A stretch of DNA of 64,000 bases from Cucumis sativus (taxonomy: Eukaryota; Streptophyta; Magnoliopsida; Cucurbitales; Cucurbitaceae): contig NC_026655.2 of the NCBI RefSeq assembly GCF_000004075.3, forward strand, positions 5,084,001 to 5,148,000. Direction: 5' to 3'. The translations under genes were made by a program, and so were the position numbers. The notes under the pieces were generated by a model, which saw nothing but the letters and a program-made list of their open reading frames with translations, did not search any database and had not been told where the DNA came from. Shown here in pieces: positions 9,975-22,704 of this stretch. Within the stretch, counting starts at the first letter, position 1, and every line of letters begins with the position of its first letter.

Positions 9975-10254
9975 GGGATAGTTGTAAATTTAGCAATTAA
10001 ATTCAAATTAATTAAGTATATAACACAATTTTAAAAAATTTGCAAATATAGCAAAGTTTGTCAAATTCTATCAATGATATAAGTCTATCACTGATAGACC
10101 ATGTTGCAAATATTGATCTATCACTGATATATCATATGAAATCTATTAGCGATACAAGTCTATCAGTGATAGTTTTGCTATATTTGTAATTTTTTTAAAA
10201 TGTTGCTATATCGTTAATTATTGTTGCTAAAATAGTCATCCATTGCAAGTTCCC
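9975..10254. mobile_element. MITE-like element with long terminal inverted repeats (copy 1)
   Basis: About 280 bases with imperfect inverted ends. The left arm (TAATTAAGTATATAACACAA... to GCAAATATAGCAAA) matches the reverse complement of the right arm (TTTTGCTATATTTGTAA ... CGTTAATTA) over roughly 50 bases. The centre has several CTATCA(C/G)TGATAG palindromes. No coding capacity, as expected for a non-autonomous DNA transposon. A second copy lies at 29,850-30,125. The superfamily is not established because clear target-site duplications could not be read. Confidence 0.75.
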
Positions 10255-10862
10255 ATTATATTTATGTTGATATCTTGTTGTTTAACACAATTTTATAGGT
10301 TCGAGATCCATGTAACAAGTGAATCAACATTAGTGATAATGTAATATCTAGAAAATAATAATAATAAATATATCAACTCAATTTAAAATTTTAAAATGTT
10401 TATTAACCGATTTAATAAATAAATAAATATATTATAACTTTTACAGGGATATCATTTTCGTTAACATTAAATATTTCTATCCATATCGATATTTTAAACT
10501 TTTAAAATATTAAAAAAGAAAAACCTTTTTCCAGAAGAAAGAGAAAGTATAAAACTCAAACTCAAATGGGCTTTGTGATCCACAATTCCAAGGCCCATGA
10601 ACTGCCACCCCACCAGCCCCAAAAAGAGCCCACCCAAGAAGCAAAACCCAAACCAAAAAGCACAAGATAGAGCTCAAGAAATAATGAATTGATATTTGGA
10701 GTGAACTTCTTTTTCTTCTCTACATGAACTAAAAATTGCCTAAAACCAATGCTTGAGATAATATACAAGGCATACAAGGCAGGAGATTCATGTACAGGCA
10801 AGTCAAAAAATAGGCATTGACTGACTGCAGCAAGGTTTTTTTTTTCTTTATCAAGAACTTCA
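10255..10862. other. Spacer and probable 3' UTR of the galactosyltransferase
   Basis: AT-rich to about 10,540, then less AT-rich sequence (10,560-10,862) that is probably the 3' UTR of the minus-strand gene ending at 10,863. Confidence 0.45.
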
Positions 10863-13627
10863 TCATCTCATATTGCAACACTCAGGCTTCGCTTGCCTTA
10901 GTAATTTGTTCCAAAGGCAAATCATTTGTCTTGGAGATTGATAATGGGCTGTGGAATATTCTTCTATGCATCCAAATTGACAATATTTGAAACTATGCAC
11001 ATATTTCACTGCTTTTGAGCTGTTGAATTGCTCCACCCACATCCCCATACTCACATCTTCCATCTTAAATAACTGTCAAAAACACAACGGTTCTCTCTTT
11101 TAGTTTTTTCTCTCTCAAGTTTTAAGACAAAATCATTTGAATTTTAACTGATGTTCAAAGGGAATGTATACGTACCCTTAATTTACGTCTCTCGAAGTTT
11201 GATATGACAAACTGAGCAATATCAGATGACACTATATACCCCGGTCCATTTGCGTAAGGCGGATAATCTTCTTCTGGCCATTCCTGAATGAAACAATCCA
11301 CCAACCCAACATTAGAGAAGGAACCTAGATATGTAATGCAAAGTCGAGATATATGGGAACTTACCTCATACGTGACAGCCCATTTTCCGTAGCGCAGGGG
11401 CTTGTGGTAGTAATTTATGTTGCCAATGTACACGCTCCCGGTGCCCGATACGCTCTTAATTTCATTCATGATTGAATCCACTTTTACAAACGTATCGTCA
11501 TCACATTTCATAATGTATTTTGCAGACACAGCATGAACCTATGTAAAAGATAGAACTCGAAGATTAATGATATATCATAAGACAACTTGTCTTGGTATAC
11601 TCGAATCAATACATTAGCAGCATCATATTAGTTCGGAAACTCACCCCATGTTCACAGATGGCCACAGTTTTCAAAACCACAAGGTCGTAGTTATCCATGT
11701 AAGGCACTATAACTATATCCCCAAAAAACTCAGCTTCTTTCTTCAACTCAACATTTACTTCCTTTCTTGCATGCTGCATAAGTATGAACTCAGAATGGTT
11801 ATATACACATATAAGAATGCAGAATAACCTGGACTTGAATGAAAAAATAACTGTTTTTATTATCACTTACAAGTGCTACAAAAAATCGAGCTACAATCTT
11901 TGACGACCTTATGAGTTTATGTCGCATCCACGACTTCCTTACTGCCATCCGTTCAGCAAAGTGGTTGCCAGCAGAAAGGATACCAATAAAAAGATCTATC
12001 TCACCATCAGGAAGAGGCGGTGCTTGCCATCTCCTCGACATCTCAAGGTGCTGCTGAGGAGCAAAACTAGGATGTGATTGTGGCAAAGAAGCAGCCAACA
12101 CGGACTGGACATCAATGTCCCCAATGACAGATAATCCAGTGGCATCTTCGAGAGCAAATCCCTACGATGTTGACCATTAGAGAAGGAAAGAAAAACTTTT
12201 GGCAAAGGCATCTATCATTTCTAAAGTATATATACTCACAGTGCGATAAGGGAAAGAAACAATATGCTTCCCATCAACATTCACATGGTAACCTTCAAAT
12301 CCTGCACTAAGTGTTAGGACAAAGAGCTTGTCTTCAGCAAAAGGATAAGGCCAGTCAATATCCATTCTTTTTGTTCGACCAATGAGTCGGTTTAACCACC
12401 ATGTCGCCTTTGACCGCTCTGAGTTCCCTTCGTCATCTCTGATCCACTTTTCGCACTTCACCTGGCCGTCAACTGTAGAAATCTTAAGAATTAGTCAAAT
12501 TACTGCAGCCATCACAGTATTACATAATGATTCAGCGTTCTCTAAGAATGATGTTCATAATGCTCTCATTCTCAGCTAAGCAGAACATTTCAATACTCTA
12601 TTGAGTTATAGACTAAAAAGTTAACAAAAGATGAAATGGAAGCCAAAAAGAACACAATCCATCAGCATTCAAAGATGGATAAAAAGAAGCATGTTCTACT
12701 CATATGAAGTCAATAAAATCCAATGCTCTGGCCAGCTATAAAACTACGAAGGATGATTGAATTCTTCGGTCATTTACCTGTATCTTCGTTGGCCTTCGAC
12801 TTCCATCCTTCGCAGCGATGCGCCGAGCCCCATTGCATCCTGTAACATGTGTTCAGTTCAATCACTGGCTTTCCACTCCAATCCCCCTTCAACCTTGGAT
12901 TGAAATGCAAAATCCTAGGAGGGTCTTCACCCTCCACAGTGTTCAAGCCCTGCAACTCCATTATGAACTGTGAAACCATAACCGACTCTTCACCATTTTT
13001 CACCATAGTTATCTGAGGATCGGACTCTGGTTGTGCCACTCTTGGCTTACCCACAAGGGTTATATGTGATCCCAATGTGAGTCCACAGGGCAGCATCATA
13101 ACTCCACCATGAGCCAAAAAATCATTCCCAGATAAAGAAATCGAATGTGGGCAAGAGGAATTTGATCCTTTTTCAGCCTTCTTCTTCTCCAAATGTTGAC
13201 TCTTTCCAGATTCAAGCTCATCCCAGAATTTCTTCCCAACCTCAGAAGCAATTTTTGCAGACCTATAAAACTCAGAAATCGCATCTTCACTCCTCGATTC
13301 AAAAGCCTCCGTTTCCAAGGCCAACCCGGAGATGATTTTATTGAACTGATTCAGTCGACTAGGAGTCGGCTGTAACGAATTTCTCGAGATATTTTCCAAA
13401 GGACGAGATGGGGCTTCTCTTTCTTCCAAATCTTCCTCGCTCTCAAGCGGAGAAGGCCGAGACAACGAGTCTTGAGAAACAACGCTGGACCCAGCTCTGA
13501 AAACAAGAGGAATTTCTAAAGAAACCAGAAGAAGATACAGAACCCCAATGATTAAAAGTATTTGAATCGATCTCTGTCTAGTAAAAGAAACGATCATATC
13601 AACTTTCTCCAATTTCCCTCTCTTCAT
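10863..13627 (-). CDS. GALT5: Hydroxyproline O-galactosyltransferase, GALT5-like
   Basis: Seven coding exons on the minus strand: 13627-12778, 12472-12240, 12161-11871, 11773-11645, 11538-11365, 11283-11176, 11072-10863; all introns are GT-AG and frames join cleanly to 664 residues. The start is the ATG at 13,627 ([10 protein letters not shown]); the frame upstream lacks an ATG. Parts: short cytosolic tail, signal-anchor at about residues 20-40 ([19 protein letters not shown]), a stem rich in Ser/Glu, a galectin-type lectin domain at about 190-410 ([11 protein letters not shown] ... HFNPR ... WVRDDE-like region), then a GT31 galactosyltransferase domain with [21 protein letters not shown] and the metal-binding [11 protein letters not shown]. 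Family role: adds the first galactose to hydroxyproline of arabinogalactan proteins in Golgi/ER. Assignment to GALT5 rather than GALT4 or GALT6 rests partly on gene neighbours. Confidence 0.93.
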
Positions 13628-14099
13628 CTCTACTATGAAGGAGGGGATTAACAAAGAAGCCCCAACCCCAACTCCCGAAAAGTAAAGAAGAAGAATCTTC
13701 CCTAAAAGAAGACTTCAAAATGAGTAGATAATCAAAACCCTTCAATCGTTAATCCTTCTTCTTCTTCTTTCTTTTCTGGTTTTAAAAAACCCCAGATGAT
13801 CAGATACACGATTCAAGATAGAGATTGCTCTTGATTCTAAAAATCGAAAGAGACCCAAGTCTCAAAAGGGGCTTAAGAATGAAAAGAGTTGAAAGAAAAA
13901 GAACTCAGACGAACCACCAAAAACACTTTCCAGGAAACAGAGAACTTGAAGAATCAATAGAATAGAATAGAATAGAATAATGGGTTTTCTTTTTTCTTTT
14001 GAAAGGCAATGACTTTCCAACGGAAACAGAAAATAGATCGAATCTTCCAATGAGAATTTGAAAATGAGAGGGATGGACTTGGTCTCAGTCAGCTGTTCA

Positions 14100-17000
14100 T
14101 TACAGTGTTTCCAATAGAAACGTTTCTCAACGGCTCATCCTCGTCGTCGCTTTCAATAATTCCTCTCTTTTTCTCTCTTTCTTTTTTGATTTTGTTTGGT
14201 GTCTTCAAAAGCCTCCCTTTGCCTTTTCTTTTTGTGCCGTTTGGTGAATTAGATTCATAGTTATATGTCAATTTGTATAGTTGTGTATTTAATTTTTAAT
14301 TTCATTGAATAAAACCCAAAACTTTGATTAACCTCCTCTCCCACTTGTTTAAACTATTGGTTTAATTTCATAATAACCTGATTTCTTCCAAATCACCTGC
14401 AAGTTCAATAAATTCAATAAGTTGACTCTCAATTTTAGTTTTAACCTTTTACTTAATCTAATCTCAATCTCACTCGTGTTTAGTTAATAGTTTCATAAAA
14501 TTATAAATGTAAAAAGTTTATAAACTTGAACTCAAAAAGCCGTAAATAATCACTCTTTCGCTATCCTAAATTTTCGTTCTATGTAAAGCAACATAACTTA
14601 CTATAAGTTGGATGACTCATTTTTAGTTTCAAATATCCACAATCTTCTCTTTCCGTCAATAAAATTCAAGCTTGATTGTCTCACTTTAACTCATTCCATC
14701 TAAACAATTACCTCATAAATAGATAGCCTATATTTCACACTAATTATTACTCCATAAATAAATAAATAGTCTTTATTACTATGAGTGTGGGAAAATACTT
14801 ACACAACACCACCAACAACAAGATCACTCAATCATTAAGTTAGACACAAAAGAAACTTTGATTTAGAAAAGAAAAAGAAAAACTCTTTGAAGATAGAATG
14901 AATAGGGAAAACCCCAAAAAGATAATGACAAGAGAAACGTAGAGTAAAGCAATTTAAGAATGCTATTATAGGAAAAATGTAGAGGGTAAAGGGTATTAAT
15001 ATGCCTGAAATGATTAGCATAATAAAGAAAGAAAAGGTGGTTTGGAAACATAGTTGGAAAAACCAATTGGGTGTTGTTTTGTTGGATGTGGTTGTCACCT
15101 GCCAGCAAATTCAAAAGGGTTGTAAGAATATCAAATCATTGTGTTATTCTTATAAATTAATATTGATTAGAAAGAAAAATAGATATGAACTATATAAATT
15201 AATAAATAATAATTATGAGAGAATATTCTTTTGCAGGCTTTTCTTCTTTTGTGGACAACCACAAACCCAATTCCCTCTCTTCTCTTTTCTCTATGCTTTT
15301 CTTTTCTTGTTTTATTGTGAAAAATAGTTGCAATTTTGTTTGGGAGAGAAAATGCTTTTTCTTTTTTCTTTTTTCTTTTTATATTTGAATTACTTTTGTG
15401 TTGGTTTCTCAGTTTTGAGAGGGTTGTATTTTTAACTTTTTATATTATATTATTTGTGTTTTTAAGTTTTTGAATTTATCATTCATTTGATCGTGGAAAT
15501 TTAATATTGTAACAGTGTGTTACTGAGTTATCTGTTTAGGATTTGAATTTGACTTTACTCTCTTTCTTTGTGAGGTTCGAACTGCCAAACATCTCGCATG
15601 AAAGAGAGAAATTGCTCGAGATAGAAAGAATCTTTCATAGCGGTAATTTCGTTAACCTACGGTAGGCAAGGTTCAAACAATATTGAGAAAGCCTAATCAG
15701 TGATTTTTTTAAAAAAAATTGGTTTTAAGTCACGTTTTCAAATATGGAAAAAAATGAACGAAAATGTTTACAAAATATAGTAACCTTTTATGTTTTATTA
15801 ATGGTAAACAAGGATAAATTTTATCAATTTGAAATTTTACTATATTTTGTAAATATTTTAAATATATATGAAAATAATTGGAAACTAAAAATGTTAGGTT
15901 TAAATCCTATATATTGGACACTCAACTTTGTATGTTGTTCTATTTTGGACTTTGAACTTTTAATCGTGTTTGTTTTAATACCTAAACTTTTAAAAATAAC
16001 ATATATTGATCCTTGCCGTCATGATTCTGTAGACTCTCTATGGTGAGGTGGGCTTAATAAATAGAATGACAGATATGATAATCACTTTTAATAATCCAGA
16101 GTTTTAATTTTAGTTAAAGGCTAGAGGGTAAATTGATGTTTTATCAAATAACTAAAAAAGTTACCGTCTTTCAGATTATGATCATCATCATTTTGACACA
16201 ATGTCGATTTATTGAGGCAGTTCTTTTTTTCTTCCATTTATTTTTTCTCCTTTTTTGGATGTTATGATTTATCATAGGAATATATGTTCACAATTCATAG
16301 TATAGTTTTTAGGGGTTAGAGGAGGGATTAAAAATAAAAACTTGACCTATTTGGCCCCTAAACTAACTAAAAATAAAATTCATTAATTGCAATGACTTCC
16401 ATATTTTTCATATAATATATGAAGTATGAAACCATCTAAAATATATAATTGGAAAATTTAAAAATGTGACCATAAGATTTGAATAATGTGGTTTAGATAT
16501 ATACTCATTTATTTTTAAATATTTTGTATAATCGATCGAATCATTCTATTTCATAACCTAATTAAAAAATTCAACTATATTTATTTTTTGTCTTTTTCAA
16601 AAAAACAAAAATATCAAAGCAAAAAAAATTCAACAATATTTCTCACTTTCAATTGATGTGTTTAATGACACATTTAATATATTTTTTTCAAGAATAACAT
16701 GTGTAAGATTTGTATCATCCTAATTTTTGCTATATTATATAATTATTTACTTAGGAATAAAAATTAATATTAAATTACAAAATATAAAGAGGTTGAACGT
16801 TTAGACCTATGACACCATTTTAAATTGTTAATTTAGAAAAAAAAAGAAAAAAAAAACTAAAACTAGTGAGTAAATTTAGATTTAATTATATATTATCTAA
16901 TCGTGTTTATCGTGTTAATATAATTTTATTTTAATTATTATATTCAAAATAAATGGATTGGACATATAAAAGAAATTCTTTTAAAAAAACATGAAAATAG

Positions 17001-18684
17001 TTTATAATTTTACTTTTATATTCGTTGAATCATTAGATTAATTGAACTTGAAATAAAATAGAAAAAACGGAATATGATTGGATATCGAATAGGATTTTAG
17101 ATTTGATTTTTTTTCCATTGTTATTGTCAAAATAACAATTAAATAAACAAATGAATAGACACATAAAATTTGGTGATTAAATGGCCAAATCAAATAAATC
17201 TTCCAAAAAAGTCAAACTATTTTTTTTATATTGCATAAATGGCACTGTTTAAAATTGAGTAGAATGACTCCTCAAATCAAGCGAGATAATCGATAATTAG
17301 TTCTAGTAATGATAATAATGTGATCGAGAAGATTAAAATATTGCAATATCATGAAGAAATCGTCCTTTTGAGAGATGCAATAAAAATGAATAATAGCATT
17401 TAACATACACGAAACTCAAATTACTATTTAGGAGCTTAATTAATAACTCTCACTCAATGGATCGTATATTTCATTTCAGTAAATTATCAGATTACTTCGA
17501 ATTAATCACACACAATAATTGTTCGTATTGTTTTCATGCTCTTACGAAAAAATACTATTCCAAGATTTAAGAATTGGATCTTGAAAACAAGTAAACAAAT
17601 TAAAGGGTGTTGTTATTGTTATTATTATTTTGAAAATAATTTGAAAGTAATAAAGGACAACAACTAGGGAGGAAAGTACTCAATCCAAAAGAAACAAATT
17701 AATATGAACCATTAAATATAGTGAAGGAGAAGGAAGATTAGTTTATCAAAATCACCCATAGTCATCAAAATTATCTTTCATAAATATATGGGTGTGTGAA
17801 ATATATAAGGATTGTTTTATAATGTTTACGAACTGCAATAAAATATCAACCCGAATCATAATAGTCTATTTTGATCTATCATATACTGATATTTGACTAT
17901 ATTTGTATTTCTTTTTTATCATTTAAAATAATTTTTCTATATATAATTAGTATTTTGCATATTATTTTTTTTTATGAGAATTCTATAGTAGAAAAAAATC
18001 GATAGACCTCATATCCATGTGTGCAGTGTAGTACAATATATCATCGTGGATTGGATTAGTCTTTCTAATGAGCATCCTCGATTCTCTTATCTCTTGAACC
18101 TCTTCATTTTCAATACGAAAATGAAACGACCTTTCCTTCCTCTAATTATGTCGAATTGCAAGACACGTTAAAATACAATATAAATCTTTATATTTATGAT
18201 GGTGCAAGGTTTTGGTGTTGATTTGCTTTTTTCACGATGAAATTTTCTGAACATGAAGAAGGATACATGGATGACTTATATTAATTTTTAAACTTAAACA
18301 ACCAGTAAACTCACAGTATGAAGATTTGAAAGAAAAGAGATATATTAGGAGAGCAATGAACATATCCATTTTTTAGGGCAAATATGAAAAGAAAATCTAA
18401 TTACGACTTTATGAGAATGAATGTAATGTACAAAGTCGGTGGCATTATTATTTTGCTTCCGTGCATTTAGATCATAATATCATATTTCCAACGTTCTCTT
18501 TCCCAAAACAGGACCAAACGCGGTATTAGTTGAACTTCTTAAACTAAAAGTCAGGCCCAATGGTGCCCCTCTCTTATAGGCTAAAATCAGGCCCAACATG
18601 GCCCAAGTTTATTATGGTTTTGACCAATAACAAATGATTATATATGAGATAGATCACTCTCGACTTGACCTATACTCGAACATC
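14100..18684. other. Long gene-poor spacer
   Basis: The first few hundred bases before 14,100 are the likely 5' leader and promoter of the galactosyltransferase. Beyond that the sequence is very AT-rich with only short chance frames. Phrases such as 'TTGGACTTTGAACTTTTAAT...CCTAAACTTTT' at 15,890-16,010 resemble widespread plant spacer repeats, and a degenerate stretch near 17,850-17,920 loosely recalls the MITE family. No gene is supported. Confidence 0.5.
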
Positions 18685-18872
18685 ATCAACCCAACCCAAC
18701 CCAACCATTAAGCTTTTGGATTTAGTTGATTTGGATTATTGAGTTCACTTATTAAATTTGTGTCATTGAATTAAAATTAACAACTCAATCTCAATTATAA
18801 AGAAATTTCTTTTCAATCTCAATCTAATGAAGTTAGTAACCTAACCCAAGGTTGGGTTGGATTGGGTTGATC
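18685..18872. repeat. Foldback repeat with CCAACC/GGTTGG arms
   Basis: The left arm at about 18,686-18,706 (ATCAACCCAACCCAACCCAA) is matched in inverted orientation by 18,850-18,872 (GGTTGGGTTGGATTGGGTTG). The ~145-base interior is AT-rich and non-coding. It looks like a small foldback or MITE-type repeat; related word content occurs near 25,545-25,735 and 33,930-34,380. Confidence 0.6.
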
Positions 18873-19885
18873 AAGTTTTCAAGTAATTAATTTGTTGACA
18901 CAAGAAAACTGTAAAGACGTATATAACATTATTTGTTACTTTATATGTTAATTCATTTAATACATTGCAATTGCCATCTCAATAAATGTTATAAGAAAAA
19001 ATAATCTTAGTTGATATCTCTAACCGTTACACAATCGAGTATAGATTGAACAAAAACTACATTTTCTTAGAAATCGTCTTTAACTAAATGGCTACCGTGC
19101 ACTTAAAATCTATTTGTTTTATTTCATAATTAGAATAAATTATTTTCAATGTTAGACAATGCTTGAATTTAGATCACGTATAAGCAAGGTGCATTAACAT
19201 TAATGCTCAACACAAAAAATTTGATTTACATTATAAATTTACAATATAATTACTACTTGCAATTTTTATTTAAAAAAAAACGATAATTAGATGGAAGCAC
19301 ATGAATCTGTTGCTAATATCATCCACTTTATTGTTGCAACATTAACGTGTTCATAACTTATATCGATGAAATGAAATGTATGAAGAAAAAGTTAAAAAGA
19401 AAAAAATAATATAAATTTGATACAACATTGGTAATTACAAATTGAAAATTAAAAAGAAAAATTGGTATTTGAATTGATAAGTACATTTATGATTAAAAAA
19501 ACATATTAGATGGAAAGAGATTAATGACAATTGGTGGTGACAAAAAACTTGCATTGGAAATGTAGTTTATGTTAATTAGAATGTAATCAAGTGTTTAATA
19601 TACTCGTCTTTATATAATCATAGAACTAACTAAGGTTTGTTTCAAATTTCAACGACTTTATTTTTAAAATTTCAAAATTTAAAAAACTCTTTACTTTAAT
19701 ACAACAAATGGCCTAAGGGGTTGGTTTTTATTATTAAAAAAATCGGGTCTAAAAGGCGAAAAAGCAGAAATAAATAAATAAAATCCAGTCAAACACGTCA
19801 GTGATCTAACGAACGTCACAGACCTCTCCTCGGCGTCCACGTCAAGGCGCACGTTAGAGCACAGCACAAAATTTCACTGTTCATT
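18873..19885. other. Spacer and promoter region of the LC8 gene
   Basis: AT-rich to about 19,780, then a more GC-rich stretch (ACGTCA and CGTCCACGTC motifs, 19,795-19,855) immediately before the 5' leader of the gene at 20,026; ACGT cores are typical bZIP-binding sites. Promoter role is inferred from position. Confidence 0.4.
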
Positions 19886-19919
19886 CACACAACACAACAC
19901 AACACAACACACACACAAG
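19886..19919. repeat. ACACA-type microsatellite in the 5' leader
   Basis: Simple repeat of AACAC/ACAC units about 110 bases upstream of the LC8-gene start codon. Confidence 0.8.
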
Positions 19920-20025
19920 TCCCCATCAAGAAAATGGCTTCCCATCTCTCAAAAGCACAAATCCCCATTTTCTTCGTCAAACATTTCTCCTTTCTCTTTC
20001 CCATTTCTCTCACAGACCTTCTTCA

Positions 20026-21011
20026 ATGGCGAAACCCACAAACCAGCACCGTAGTTTAGCACCTCCTGACCATGATGATTCTCCTCCCCTTAAACCCATT
20101 TTCAGAGCTACTTCCTCTGCTTCCATAGCTAACAATCATTCCATGCTTTCAAAGCTTGATTCCTCCATAGCTGCTGTTCCTAATCCTTCCTCCTTATCCA
20201 CCCATATCCCATTTTCCACGCTTCATAGTCAAACTGGGTTTTCATCTCAAAGATCAAAGAATTTGAACCCACCTCCAGCTCTCTCTGTTTCTTCTATGCT
20301 GAAATCAAAACCCCACCTCCAAAAAATTCCTTCTGGTGGGGATGAGAAATTGAGTAAGGTGTGTAGAGAGTTGGGTAGGAAGAAGTTTTTTTATGAGAAG
20401 AAGGAAACCAATGATGGGTTTGATAAAAAAGGTCTTTGTCTTGTGGTGAAGCAGAAGGAGGAGAAGGAGGAGAAGGAGGAGAAGGAGGAGAAGGAATTGA
20501 AAGAGCCTCAAAAGGAGCAAAAGATTGTCAGCTTGAGACCAACAGTTTCTTTACTTCGAAAGAGTGGGAGAAGGAAATCATTTGCTGTTTCACAAGTTGA
20601 ATTGAGTGATATTTTTGCCAAAAATGGTGTGAAAGTGGTTTCTGTTGATATGCAACCAGCTATGCAGATTCATGCTGTGGATTGTGCAAGAAAAACTCAT
20701 GACAGTATGGAGAAGTTCACTTCCAAAACTCTTGCTTTATCTCTCAAAAGGGTAATTAGTTTAAGGGTTATGTTATGTATACAAATCTGTGCAATTTATT
20801 GAAATGAATTAGCTATTAACTTTTCTTGTTTGATTTCTTGCTTGTGGTTTTCCAGGAATTTGATGGGGTTTATGGTCCGGCTTGGCACTGCATCGTGGGG
20901 ACAAGTTTTGGGTCTTTTGTGACTCATTCAGTTGGTGGTTTCTTATATTTCTCACTGGACCAAAAACTGTATATTCTATTGTTCAAAACGTCCGTACAAA
21001 GAGCTGATTGA
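20026..21011 (+). CDS. LC8-type dynein light chain with long N-terminal extension
   Basis: Two exons, 20026-20751 and 20856-21011, joined in phase by a 104-base GT-AG intron; 293 residues. The C-terminal ~90 residues are a DYNLL/LC8 domain: [68 protein letters not shown]. The preceding ~200 residues are low-complexity: Ser/Pro-rich, then a Lys/Glu tract of KEE repeats (about residues 145-160), then basic sequence. LC8 dimers bind short linear motifs and act as dimerisation hubs. Land plants lack cytoplasmic dynein heavy chains, so a dynein-independent role is likely. Long-N-terminus LC8 proteins exist in Arabidopsis (from memory, At5g20110-like). The function of the extension is unknown. Confidence 0.9.
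20458..20496 (+). repeat. In-frame GAGGAGAAG minisatellite coding KEE repeats
   Basis: About four perfect copies of a 9-base unit within the LC8-gene coding sequence. Length changes in multiples of 9 would stay in frame. Confidence 0.85.
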
Positions 21012-22704
21012 GATTGAAGTAGATGTCCAAAACACAGCTGGGAAGTCCAATAAATTTGGCATATTAGAGTTTAAGAGAGGTAAAAGAGGCCATCCATCCG
21101 AATACTTGTACATTGATTATGTTAAGAAACACACCAACAATACAGAATATTCACTACAATATGTTTAGAGATCTCTTACAAGCTGTTTACTGAACAATTT
21201 CATTGCAATTATTGAGGTTTAGTGAGAGAATAACCCTTACTTTTACAGCTCAAAGACTCGTTCTCTACATCTACTTTTCGGCTTCCACTAATCTTTCTGT
21301 TTAAATTGCATGTACACAATCTCTCTATTTGCTGCAAAGATTGACTGATTAAGGCTTAGTGGTCTGTGATACATCGATAGCAAAGAATGTTTTACAAGAT
21401 TTAAGGCTAAATTATGCAGTTTTGTTTCTTGATATGAGATGTGTTTATTATAGAGCTTTCACTCCGCTACCTGATTTTGTAAAATGTAGCAAATGTTTGG
21501 TCTGGACAATTGGAAAGGACAAGGAGAGAGGTCTTTACCCCACTCTCCATTTTTTCCAACTTTCTATGTTATAAAGTTTCTTTCTTCAGCTGGTGATATG
21601 AGTTATTACTTTACTGAAAATGATGGTAGGCAGGCCCACAGCTTTTATGTTTGATATTGGATGCACATTCTTCTTTGACCGGTACATGTGCATTCTTATT
21701 TATAGCTCCTTATTTTGAAGATTGGACTACTGATTTTTGGCTCTTTCTGGAAGTTGGAAAAAAATTATCACTTAGTTTTGCATTGTTATTTAATTTGGTG
21801 GGAGGTTGGGACCCTTGGGTCGGTTCTGTCCCTAGTCAATATTAAGCATCTTTTATTCAAAATATGATGGCCAAGGACAAAAGTGACTATTGTTAGTTGA
21901 AATTCCTTTCTTGCTTGAACAATTAATGACAAATAAAAAGATATCTATCTGCATTTAAAAAAGATTGGCTTCTTCCCCTTCCAAGTTTTCAGTTAGTAAA
22001 ATGGGATGAAACCAATAAAAAAATCCTTGAACTTGCTGTCACTTTTAATAAACTCGAAAAGACATTTAGGGGAGGGGATTATGACTTTAAAAGAAGAAGA
22101 AAAATTCTTGCATCATGCAACACTAAACATTTGTTTCATTGTAAATGGAATATGAAAGCCAACCAAACACCTTGCCTTTCTGGTTTCCCTTGAGGTTCTA
22201 TCATTGATCCAGCTATGGCCTTAAAAAGAAGGAATATTAGCCTTTTTCTTTCCCTTGTTCTTTGGCTTTTTGATGTGTAAATCGAAAACCACTTTCTTGA
22301 ACACCATTTCCACTCTTCTAAATTTGATGGGTCATCATGGGAGAAACACAATTAAGAGAAAAGAAAGGAGGGTCCTCTACACCCATCTGCGATAGCCAAA
22401 TATTCTTCAGCTCTGTACCTGAAAATTCATAAATTTTTGTTGGGTGAAGCTTTCAAAAGCATTAGAGAAAGCTTTGAAAGCAACTGAAGAAAAAATAAAT
22501 GGAAAGCAAGTCCCTCACTGCTATGGAAGAAGTTAGCAGCTACAGAGCTTCATGAAGCTTGATATCTATATTCAGCATGTCATACAACACTATGTACATC
22601 CTACAAAGAATTAAACTGCAAGGAAAAAAATACCCGCCTATAAATCAAACTCTCTATAGTTGAAACCTAACTATAATTACTGAATAATTTACCAATTTGG
22701 GAAG
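21012..22704. other. 3' UTR of the LC8 gene and spacer
   Basis: Contains the 3' UTR of the plus-strand LC8 gene and the 3' UTR of the minus-strand gene ending at 22,705 (convergent genes). Several chance frames of about 60-80 codons have no recognisable features. No further gene is supported. Confidence 0.5.

Noticed and set aside
15001-15327. Plus-strand frame of 108 codons in the 14-20 kb spacer, with overlapping minus-strand frames
   Set aside because: AT-driven composition, no domain and no flanking splice or leader signals.
15550-15680. GGTTCGAAC-type B-box word suggesting a tRNA gene or SINE
   Set aside because: No cloverleaf or A box could be fitted, and no poly(A) tail or target-site duplication was visible.
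17850-17920. Possible fourth MITE copy (TATGATCTATCATATACTGATA-like words)
   Set aside because: Only short AT-rich words match; no inverted ends were found.
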